Part shown: positions 1 to 5,856 of the stretch, piece after piece | Position numbering within the stretch: position 1 is the stretch's first letter | How the letters are laid out: each line of letters begins with the position of its first letter | NCBI GenBank assembly: GCA_023460715.1 | Contig: JAEWPH010000234.1 | Location: 1-5,856 of the forward strand | Reading direction: 5' to 3' | Source: Pseudomonadota bacterium | Lineage (GTDB): Bacteria; Pseudomonadota; Gammaproteobacteria; Burkholderiales; Burkholderiaceae_C | DNA length: 5,856 nt | Program-made: the position numbers and the translations under genes | Notes under the pieces: generated by a model | Seen by the model: the letters and a program-made list of their open reading frames with translations, nothing else | Database searches by the model: none | What the model was told of the DNA's origin: nothing

Positions 1-2356
1 CACGCAGCCCGGCGCGCCCATCCGCCTGGGCGATGTGGCCAGCATCGAGAGCGGCCCCGAGGACCGCTTCCTCGCCGCCTGGGCCGACCGCCAGCCGGCC
101 GTGCTGCTGAACGTGCAGCGCCAGCCCGGCGCCAACGTGATCGACGTGGCCGACCGCGTGCGCGCCTTGCTGCCGCAGCTCACCGCCACCCTGCCCGCCG
201 CCGTCGACGTCACGCTGCTCACCGACCGCACGCAGAGCATCCGCGCCTCGGTGCGCGACGTGCAGATGGAACTCGTCTTCGCCGTGGGCCTGGTGGTCAT
301 GGTGACCTTCCTGTTCCTGCGCAGCGCCACGGCCACCTTCATCCCGGGCGTGGTGGTGCCGCTGTCGCTCATCGGCACCTTCGCGGTGATGTACCTGCTG
401 GGCTTTTCGGTCAACAACCTGAGCCTGATGGCGCTGACCATCGCCACCGGCTTCGTGGTGGACGATGCCATCGTGATGCTGGAGAACATCGCCCGCCACC
501 GCGAGGACGGCCTGTCGCCGATGCAGGCGGCGCTCAAGGGCGCGTCGGAGATCGGCTTCACGCTGGTGTCGCTCACCGTGTCGCTGGTGGCCGTACTGAT
601 CCCGCTGCTGTTCATGCGCGACGTGGTGGGCCGGCTGTTCCATGAGTTCGCGCTCACGCTGGCCGTGGCCATCGGCATCTCGCTGCTGGTGTCGCTCACG
701 CTCACGCCGATGATGAGCGCGCGGCTGCTGAAGAAGCCGCTGCACCACGGCGTCGGCCCCGGCGCCGACGGCACGCCGCGCCAGGGCTTCATGGACCGCG
801 CCATGGACCGCTACGGCCGCGCCATCGACGCGGTGCTGCGCCACCAGGGCCTGACGATGCTGGCCATGCTCGCCACCCTGGCGCTCACCGCCGTGCTCTA
901 CGTGCTGGTGCCCAAGGGCTTCTTCCCGGTGCAGGACAGCGGCGTGGTGCAGGTGGTGACCGAGGTGCCGCCCGACAGCGCCTTCACCATCGTCGCCCAG
1001 CGCCAGCAGGCGGTGGCGGATGCGCTGCTGCAGTCGCCGGACGTGGCCAGCCTGTCATCCTTCATCGGCGTGGACGGCAGCAACAGCGCGCTCTCCAGCG
1101 GACGCATGCTGGTCAACCTGCGCCCGCACGGCGAGCGCAGCGCCAGCGCGGAGCGCATCCTGCAGGACCTGCGCGAGCGTGCCTCGCAGGTGCCGGGCAT
1201 CGCGGCCTGGTTCCAGCCGGTGCAGGAGCTGTCGATCGAAGACCGCGTGAGCCGTACGCAATACCTCTTCACGCTGACCACGCCGCAGGCCGCCGTGCTG
1301 GAGGCCTGGGTGCCGCGCCTGCTGGAGCGCCTGCGCACCCGCCCCGAGCTGGCCGACGTGGCCAGCGACCTGCAGCAGCAGGGCCGCCAGGCGCATGTGG
1401 AAGTGGACCGCAACGCCGCCGCGCGCCTGGGCCTGACGGTGGCCGACATCGCCACCGCGCTGCAGAACGCCTATGGCCAGCGGCAGGTGGCCACGCTCTT
1501 CACCCAGGCCAGCCAGTACCGCGTGGTGCTGGAGGTGGCGCCCGAGCAGGCGCGCGGGCTGGACGCGCTGCAGACCACCTTCGTCACCACGGCCGGCGGG
1601 CAGAGCGTGCCGCTGTCGACCGTGGCCCGCGTCTCGCAGCGCACGGCACCGCTGCAGGTGTCGCAGCAGGGGCAGTTCCCCGCGGCCACGGTGTCGTTCA
1701 ACCTGGGCGCGGGCGCCTCGCTGGGCGCGGCGGTGGCCGCCATCGAGGCCGAGCTGCAGGCCGCGGCGCTGCCGCCGCAGATCGAGGTGCGCTTCCAGGG
1801 CGCGGCGGAGGCCTTCCGCGCCTCGCTGTCGAACACGCTGTGGCTCATCCTCGCGGCCGTGGTCACCATGTACATCGTGCTGGGCGTGCTGTACGAGAGC
1901 ACCATCCACCCCGTCACCATCCTCTCCACGCTGCCCTCGGCCACCGTGGGCGCCCTGCTGGCCCTGCTGGTCAGCGGCCGGCCGCTGGACATGATCGCCG
2001 TGATCGGCATCGTGCTGCTGATCGGGCTGGTGAAGAAGAACGGGATCATGATGGTGGACTTCGCGCTCGATGCGCAGCGCACCCTGGGCCTGCCGGCCGA
2101 GGAAGCCATCCGCCGCGCTGCGCTGCTGCGCCTGCGGCCCATCCTCATGACCACCCTGGCCGCCCTGGTGGGCGCGCTGCCGCTGATGCTGGCGGGCGGC
2201 TCCGGCGCCGAGCTGCGCCAGCCCCTGGGCATCGTGATGGTGGGCGGGCTCATCGTGAGCCAGGTGCTCACGCTGTTCACCACGCCCGTGGTCTACCTGT
2301 ACTTCGACCGCCTGTCGCAGCGGCTCGCGCGCCGCCGCGGCGCGGCCACGCCATGA
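1..2356 (+). CDS. mdtB: MdtB/MuxB-type RND multidrug efflux transporter subunit, 5'-truncated by window edge
   Basis: Inner-membrane proton/drug antiporter subunit of a heteromeric RND pump. The frame is open from base 2, and the stop is TGA at 2354-2356. 784 residues are visible, and about 250 N-terminal residues (TM1, PN1, most of PN2) lie left of the window, giving a full length near the usual 1040. In visible numbering: end of the PN2 porter region and linker 1-88, TM2 about 90-107, TM3 114-133, TM4 with the proton-relay pair D154-D155 (VVDDAIV), TM5-6 184-238, TM7 284-300, KGFFPVQD at 305-312, PC1/PC2 porter and docking region about 315-605, TM8 613-630, TM10 with relay Lys679, and TM11 with R710 and T717 in RLRPILMT. 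VSRTQY and the FQG at 598-600 closely resemble E. coli MdtB as I recall it, which favours MdtB over MdtC. The residue after the KKN in TM10 is Gly where Ala is usual. A GTG at 35 is internal, not the true start. The stop overlaps the mdtC start. Confidence 0.95.
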   Translation, partial: TQPGAPIRLGDVASIESGPEDRFLAAWADRQPAVLLNVQRQPGANVIDVADRVRALLPQLTATLPAAVDVTLLTDRTQSIRASVRDVQMELVFAVGLVVMVTFLFLRSATATFIPGVVVPLSLIGTFAVMYLLGFSVNNLSLMALTIATGFVVDDAIVMLENIARHREDGLSPMQAALKGASEIGFTLVSLTVSLVAVLIPLLFMRDVVGRLFHEFALTLAVAIGISLLVSLTLTPMMSARLLKKPLHHGVGPGADGTPRQGFMDRAMDRYGRAIDAVLRHQGLTMLAMLATLALTAVLYVLVPKGFFPVQDSGVVQVVTEVPPDSAFTIVAQRQQAVADALLQSPDVASLSSFIGVDGSNSALSSGRMLVNLRPHGERSASAERILQDLRERASQVPGIAAWFQPVQELSIEDRVSRTQYLFTLTTPQAAVLEAWVPRLLERLRTRPELADVASDLQQQGRQAHVEVDRNAAARLGLTVADIATALQNAYGQRQVATLFTQASQYRVVLEVAPEQARGLDALQTTFVTTAGGQSVPLSTVARVSQRTAPLQVSQQGQFPAATVSFNLGAGASLGAAVAAIEAELQAAALPPQIEVRFQGAAEAFRASLSNTLWLILAAVVTMYIVLGVLYESTIHPVTILSTLPSATVGALLALLVSGRPLDMIAVIGIVLLIGLVKKNGIMMVDFALDAQRTLGLPAEEAIRRAALLRLRPILMTTLAALVGALPLMLAGGSGAELRQPLGIVMVGGLIVSQVLTLFTTPVVYLYFDRLSQRLARRRGAATP
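677..708 (+). repeat. Copy 1 of a 32-bp perfect direct repeat shared by mdtB and mdtC
   Basis: These 32 bases in TM6 of mdtB recur without a mismatch at 3790-3821 in mdtC. Both copies are in frame and encode ISLLVSLTLTP. The repeat reflects paralogy of the two RND genes. Identity at every synonymous position could come from shared codon bias or from gene conversion. Confidence 0.75.
2328..2344 (+). promoter_or_regulatory. Possible GC-only hairpin upstream of the mdtC start
   Basis: Bases 2328-2334 (CGCGCCG) are the exact reverse complement of 2338-2344 (CGGCGCG), leaving a 3-nt loop. The stem ends 8 nt before the mdtC ATG, where a ribosome-binding site would normally lie. It sits within the mdtB codons for the Arg/Ala-rich tail. 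It could block independent entry at mdtC, so that translation depends on ribosomes finishing mdtB. In such GC-rich DNA, short perfect stems also arise by chance, so function is unproven. Confidence 0.3.
2353..2356 (+). promoter_or_regulatory. ATGA stop/start overlap, translational coupling of mdtB to mdtC
   Basis: The mdtC ATG (2353-2355) and the mdtB TGA (2354-2356) share bases in an ATGA. The 20 bases before the ATG contain only GC-rich mdtB 3' coding sequence and no AGGAG-like element. This arrangement is typical of termination-reinitiation, which would tie the amounts of the two heterotrimer subunits together. The overlap is seen directly; the coupling is inferred. Confidence 0.65.
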
Positions 2357-5300
2357 ACCTGGCGCGCCTGTCCATCCGCCGGCCCGTGGGCAGCTGCCTG
2401 CTGGCCGTGGCGCTGGTGCTGCTGGGGCTGCTGGCCTGGCGCCTGTTGCCGGTGGCGCCGCTGCCGGAGGTGGACTTTCCCGTCATCAAGGTCTCGGCCA
2501 GCCTGCCCGGCGCCAGTCCCGAGAGCATGGCCGCCACGGTGGCCGCGCCGCTGGAGCGCGCGCTGGGCGCCATCGCCGGGGTGCAGGGCCTCTCGTCGTC
2601 GAGCAACCAGGGCACGACGCAGGTCACGCTCGAATTCGCGCTGGGACGCGACCTGGAAGCCGCTGCGCGGGACGTGCAGGCCGCCCTCAACGCCGTGCGC
2701 GGCCAATTGCCCGCGGGCATGAAGAGCAACCCCAGCTTCACCAAGCAGCAGGCGGCGCAGCGGCCCATCGTGGTGCTGGCGCTGTCCTCGCCGCACCTGC
2801 CGCCGTCTGCGCTGTACGACGCGGCCTCCACCATCCTGGCGCAGCGGCTGTCGCAGGTGCCCGGCGTGGCGGAGGTGACCGTGGGCGGTGCCTCGCTGCC
2901 GGCCGTGCGCGTGCAGGTCGATCCGGCCGCGCTGGCCCACCAGGGCGTGGCGCTGGACGCGGTGCGCACGGCCATCGTGCGCTCCAGCGCCGTGCAGCCC
3001 ATCGGCGCCATCGAGGACGCCGGCCACCGCTGGCAGGTGGCGATGGACGATGCGCCCATGCGCGCGGCCGACTTTGCGCCGCTGGTGGTGCGCTGGGTGA
3101 ACGGCGCCGCGGGCCAGGCCGGCGGCGCGCCGGTGCACCTGGGCGACGTGGCACGCGTGAGCGACTCCACCGAGAACCGCTACAGCAGCGGCTTCCACAA
3201 CGACAAGGACGCGGTGATCGTGCAGGTGCGCCGCCAGCCGGGCGCCAACGTGGTCGCCACCGTGGATGCCGTGCAGGCCCAGCTGCCCTACCTGCGCACG
3301 CTGATGCCGCCCGATGCGCAGCTCGACATCGTGCTGGAGCGCTCGCAGGGCATCCGCGCGTCCCTGGCCGAGGCGCACTTCACCCTGGTGCTGTCCATCG
3401 CGCTGGTGGTGGCCGTGGTGGCGGCCTTCCTGGGCCGGCTGCGCACGGCGCTGATCCCGACGGTGGCCATTCCGGTGTCGCTCATCGGCACCTTCGCCGT
3501 CATGTACGCGGCCGGGTTCTCGCTCAACAACCTGTCGCTGATGGCGCTGATCGTGGCCGCCGGCCTGGTGGTGGACGACGCCATCGTGGTGCTGGAGAAC
3601 GTGGAGCGCTACATCGACCAGGGCCTGCCGCCGCTGCGCGCTGCGCTGCGGGGGGCGGGCGAGGTGGGCTTCACCCTGGTGGCGATGACGCTGGCGCTGG
3701 TGGTGGTGTTCATCTCCATCCTGTTCATGGGCGGCATCGTGGAACGGCTGTTCCGCGAGTTCTCCCTCACGCTGGCCGCCGCCGTGGCGATCTCGCTGCT
3801 GGTGTCGCTCACGCTCACGCCCGTGCTGTGCGCCTACGGACTGCAGGCGCGGCGCAAGGCGGGCGCGGTGCCGCTGCCCGCGCGCGCGGGCTGGGTGCAG
3901 CGGCAGTCCCGCGCCGGCGCGTTGATGCGCGCGGACGTGCGCCGCGCCTATGACCGCAGCCTGGTCTGGAGCCTGCGGCACGGCGCGCTGGTGCTGCTGG
4001 TGCTGGCGGCAGTCGTCGGCGTGAACGTCTGGCTCTACATCACTTTGCCCAAGATCCTGCTGCCCCGGCAGGACACGGGCATCGTGCACGCCTTCATCCG
4101 CGGGGACGACGGCTTCTCCTTCCAGATCATGCAGCCCAAGATCGAGGCCTACCGCCGCCTCATCCTGGCCGACCCGGCCGTGGCCCACGTGGCGGGCACC
4201 AGCGGCGGCATCGGCAGCATCGCCAACAGCTTTCTGCTGGTGAGCCTCAAGCCCCTGGCCGAGCGCGGCGGCGAGCCCACGCAGGCCGTGGTCAACCGCC
4301 TGCGGGCGATGGCGCCGGCCGTGCCCGGCGGCGTGCTGAGCCCGTCCATCGAGCAGGACATCCGCATCGGCGTGTCATTCGGCGAAGCGGACTCGGCCGT
4401 CATCCTGCGCTCGGGCGAGGTACGCGGGCTGCGCGGCTGGGCGCGCAAGGTGTCGCAGGCCATGGCACAGCGGCCCGAGTTCGCCGACGTGGAGACGGTG
4501 AGCGACGGCGGCGCGCAGCAGGTCGTGGTGGACATCGACCGCGAGGCCGCGCGGCGCCTGGGCGTGGACATGGACACCATCGCCGCGGTACTCAACAACT
4601 CGTACTCGCAGCGGCAGGTGGCCACCCTGTACGACCGGCTCAACCAGTACCGCGTGGTGATGGAGGTGGACCCGCGCTTCACGGCCCAGCCGCAGTCGCT
4701 GGCGCAGCTGCAGGTGATCGGCGCGGGCGGTGCGCGCGTGCCGCTCACCGCCTTCGCCACCTGGCGCTACGGCCTGGCGGACGATCAGGTCTACCACGAC
4801 GCCATGTTCGCCTCGATGTACATCGGCTACAACCTCGCGCCCGGCGTCACCGCCGAGCAGGGCCGCCAGGCGCTGGACGCCGTGCTGTCCGGGGTGATGC
4901 TGCCCTCCAGCGTGCACGTGGCGCCCTCGCGCGAGGACGCGGCCAGCGCGCGGGCCGTGCGCGGCCAGCCGCTGCTGGTGCTGGCCGTGGTGCTGGCGGT
5001 GTACCTGGTGCTGGGCGTGCTGTACGAAAGCACGCTGCACCCGCTCACCATCCTGTCCACCGTGCCGCCGGCCAGCGTGGGCGCGCTGCTGGCACTGTGG
5101 CTGACCGACACGCCCTTCAGCCTGATGGCCCTGCTCGGCCTGTTCCTGCTGATCGGCGTGGTGATGAAGAACGCCATCCTGATGATCGACTTCGCGCTGG
5201 CGACGCAGCGCCGCGAGGGCCTGCCTCCGCACGAGGCCATCCGCCGCGCCGCGGGCCTGCGGCTGCGCCCTATCCTGATGACCAACCTGGCCGGGCTGCT

Positions 5301-5514
5301 GGGCGCGCTGCCGCTGGTACTGGGCACCGGCGAAGGCGCCGAGCTGCGCCGGCCGCTGGGCCTGGCCATCGTGGGCGGGCTCGCCGTGAGCCAGCTGCTC
5401 ACGCTCTACACCACGCCCGTCGTCTACCACTACCTGGAGCGCTGGCGCCAGCGCTGGGTCCGCCCGGGGCATGACGGCCCCCTGCTGGCGCCCGCCGCTG
5501 CCGCGCATTCCTGA
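2353..5514 (+). CDS. mdtC: MdtC/MuxC-type RND multidrug efflux transporter subunit, complete
   Basis: Second RND subunit of the same pump, 1053 residues (family about 1025-1050). The start at 2353 is chosen because MNLARLSIRRPV gives the standard short RND N-terminus leading into TM1 and because it overlaps the mdtB stop. TM1 is about 12-32, followed by LLPVAPLPEVDFP, which is characteristic of MdtC. PN1/PN2 run to about 335. TM2 is 343-360, TM3 367-386, TM4 394-414 with proton-relay D408-D409, TM5-6 440-492, TM7 about 543-563. PC1/PC2 and docking region run about 575-870. TM8 is 873-890, TM10 about 924-944 with K939, TM11 follows R970-L-R-P and T977, and TM12 ends near TTPVVYHYLERW. The four-part proton relay is intact. 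LNQYRVVMEVDPRF also matches MdtC. The protein is more divergent than its partner: KILLP replaces KxFFP at 567-571, the N-P-A/S-D segment before PIV is changed, and the PC subdomains lack several family motifs. A short Ala-rich tail ends the protein. Translation is probably coupled to mdtB. Confidence 0.96.
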   Translation: MNLARLSIRRPVGSCLLAVALVLLGLLAWRLLPVAPLPEVDFPVIKVSASLPGASPESMAATVAAPLERALGAIAGVQGLSSSSNQGTTQVTLEFALGRDLEAAARDVQAALNAVRGQLPAGMKSNPSFTKQQAAQRPIVVLALSSPHLPPSALYDAASTILAQRLSQVPGVAEVTVGGASLPAVRVQVDPAALAHQGVALDAVRTAIVRSSAVQPIGAIEDAGHRWQVAMDDAPMRAADFAPLVVRWVNGAAGQAGGAPVHLGDVARVSDSTENRYSSGFHNDKDAVIVQVRRQPGANVVATVDAVQAQLPYLRTLMPPDAQLDIVLERSQGIRASLAEAHFTLVLSIALVVAVVAAFLGRLRTALIPTVAIPVSLIGTFAVMYAAGFSLNNLSLMALIVAAGLVVDDAIVVLENVERYIDQGLPPLRAALRGAGEVGFTLVAMTLALVVVFISILFMGGIVERLFREFSLTLAAAVAISLLVSLTLTPVLCAYGLQARRKAGAVPLPARAGWVQRQSRAGALMRADVRRAYDRSLVWSLRHGALVLLVLAAVVGVNVWLYITLPKILLPRQDTGIVHAFIRGDDGFSFQIMQPKIEAYRRLILADPAVAHVAGTSGGIGSIANSFLLVSLKPLAERGGEPTQAVVNRLRAMAPAVPGGVLSPSIEQDIRIGVSFGEADSAVILRSGEVRGLRGWARKVSQAMAQRPEFADVETVSDGGAQQVVVDIDREAARRLGVDMDTIAAVLNNSYSQRQVATLYDRLNQYRVVMEVDPRFTAQPQSLAQLQVIGAGGARVPLTAFATWRYGLADDQVYHDAMFASMYIGYNLAPGVTAEQGRQALDAVLSGVMLPSSVHVAPSREDAASARAVRGQPLLVLAVVLAVYLVLGVLYESTLHPLTILSTVPPASVGALLALWLTDTPFSLMALLGLFLLIGVVMKNAILMIDFALATQRREGLPPHEAIRRAAGLRLRPILMTNLAGLLGALPLVLGTGEGAELRRPLGLAIVGGLAVSQLLTLYTTPVVYHYLERWRQRWVRPGHDGPLLAPAAAAHS
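3790..3821 (+). repeat. Copy 2 of the 32-bp perfect direct repeat shared by mdtB and mdtC
   Basis: Exact in-frame match to 677-708, lying in TM6 of mdtC (residues 480-490). The copies are about 3.1 kb apart in direct orientation, so recombination between them would delete the intervening DNA and leave an in-frame mdtB/mdtC chimera. This is a paralogous repeat, not a mobile element. Confidence 0.75.
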
Positions 5515-5519
5515 ATCCC

Positions 5520-5856
5520 ATGACCTTCGCCGACGCCCCCCGCTCCCTTTTGCCCGGCCCGCGCCGCCGCCCGGCCGGCCCGGTCCTGGCGCTGCTGCCG
5601 CTGGCCCTGCTGCTGGGCGCCTGCACCGCCGGCCCGGACTACCGCCGCCCCGAGGTCGCCGCCCCCGCAGCCTTCCGCCACGAAGCCGGCTGGCGCACCG
5701 TGGCCGCCATCGCGCCGCCTGCCGCCGGCACCAGTGCGCTGAGCCCCTGGGCTGCGTTCACCGACGGCACGCTGCAGCGCCTGGTGGACGAGGCCGCCCA
5801 AGGCAACCTGACCCTCGCCCAGGCCGAAGCGCGCTACCGCCAGGCCCTGGCCGTGC
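5520..5856 (+). CDS. Outer-membrane efflux lipoprotein (NodT/OprM/TolC family), 3'-truncated by window edge
   Basis: Outer-membrane channel component expected to join the two RND subunits through a periplasmic adaptor. Only the first 112 codons are present; the family is usually about 460-510 residues. Visible are a basic N-terminal region (RRR at 15-17), a hydrophobic stretch at about 21-34, and a lipobox L-G-A-C with the acylated Cys at 35. Next comes TAGPDYRRPEV at 36-46, the hallmark of mature NodT-type outer-membrane factors. A W-x-x-F-x-D segment (77-82) then leads into the first periplasmic helix, where LVDEAAQGNLTLAQAEARYRQA (88-109) parallels the usual L-x-x-A-x-x-x-N-x-x-L-x-x-A pattern. 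The ATG is 5 nt after the mdtC stop, with no clear Shine-Dalgarno, so coupled translation is likely. A TTG at codon 11 (5550) is a weaker alternative start. Order and content match opmB of muxABC-opmB, but with so little sequence I give no symbol. Confidence 0.9.
   Translation, partial: MTFADAPRSLLPGPRRRPAGPVLALLPLALLLGACTAGPDYRRPEVAAPAAFRHEAGWRTVAAIAPPAAGTSALSPWAAFTDGTLQRLVDEAAQGNLTLAQAEARYRQALAV

Noticed and set aside
33..37. ATG at 33 or GTG at 35 as a possible start for the first gene.
   Set aside because: The ATG is in the wrong frame. The GTG is in frame, but the open frame continues to base 2 and the protein there matches the middle of an RND transporter (PIRLGDVA), so the true start is left of the window.
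1840..2352. The mdtC reading frame stays open about 510 bases upstream of 2353, which could suggest a 1224-residue protein.
   Set aside because: The upstream translation is low-complexity His/Arg/Ala/Pro-rich shadow of mdtB, which is clearly coding in another frame. The RND N-terminus starts at 2353.
2293..4188. Very long open frame on the minus strand (631 codons), with others at 1055-1909 and 4375-5508.
   Set aside because: These are antisense shadows with His/Gln/Arg-rich translations and no recognisable domain. Long antisense frames are expected opposite GC3-biased genes, and the + strand is accounted for by RND genes.
5567..5583. GGCCGGCC-rich palindromic patch near the start of the outer-membrane factor gene, considered as a terminator or regulatory hairpin.
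   Set aside because: It lies inside the signal-peptide codons, has no T-run after it, and self-complementary GC runs are common at this base composition.
5430..5801. Minus-strand open frame across the mdtC/outer-membrane-factor junction.
   Set aside because: Its translation is Gly/Ala/Arg-rich without motifs, whereas the + strand gives a lipobox and GPDYRRP, a clear family signature.

Overview
The window is very GC-rich, roughly 70% by eye, with strong G/C bias at third codon positions and wall-to-wall coding on the + strand. This and the gene types suggest a Gram-negative proteobacterium. My best guess is a Comamonadaceae/Burkholderiales betaproteobacterium, inferred from base composition and protein flavour rather than from a diagnostic marker. 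It reads as ordinary chromosomal sequence: I see no transposase, integrase, tRNA, rRNA, CRISPR array or phage gene.

The layout is one tight operon segment. (1) From the left edge to 2356 is the C-terminal three quarters (784 residues visible) of an MdtB/MuxB-type RND inner-membrane transporter subunit. (2) From 2353 to 5514 is a complete 1053-residue MdtC/MuxC-type RND subunit whose ATG overlaps the previous stop as ATGA. (3) From 5520 to the right edge are the first 112 residues of a lipoprotein outer-membrane efflux factor (NodT/OprM/TolC-like), starting 5 nt after the mdtC stop. There is no gene-free stretch over 300 bases, and no promoter or terminator is visible.

Together the genes encode most of a tripartite drug-efflux pump with two different RND subunits. 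The order rnd-rnd-omf matches the MuxABC-OpmB arrangement of Pseudomonas and differs from the E. coli mdtABCD operon, where an MFS gene follows mdtC. A periplasmic adaptor gene (mdtA/muxA-like) is expected just left of the window but cannot be seen. By analogy with E. coli MdtB2C, the two subunits would form a heterotrimer that uses the proton gradient to pass substrates through the adaptor into the outer-membrane channel.

I did not find a previously undescribed system. The points worth a second look are the divergence of the MdtC-like subunit at several usually conserved porter-domain positions, a GC-only hairpin just upstream of the mdtC start together with the lack of Shine-Dalgarno sequences, and a 32-bp perfect repeat shared by the two paralogous RND genes.
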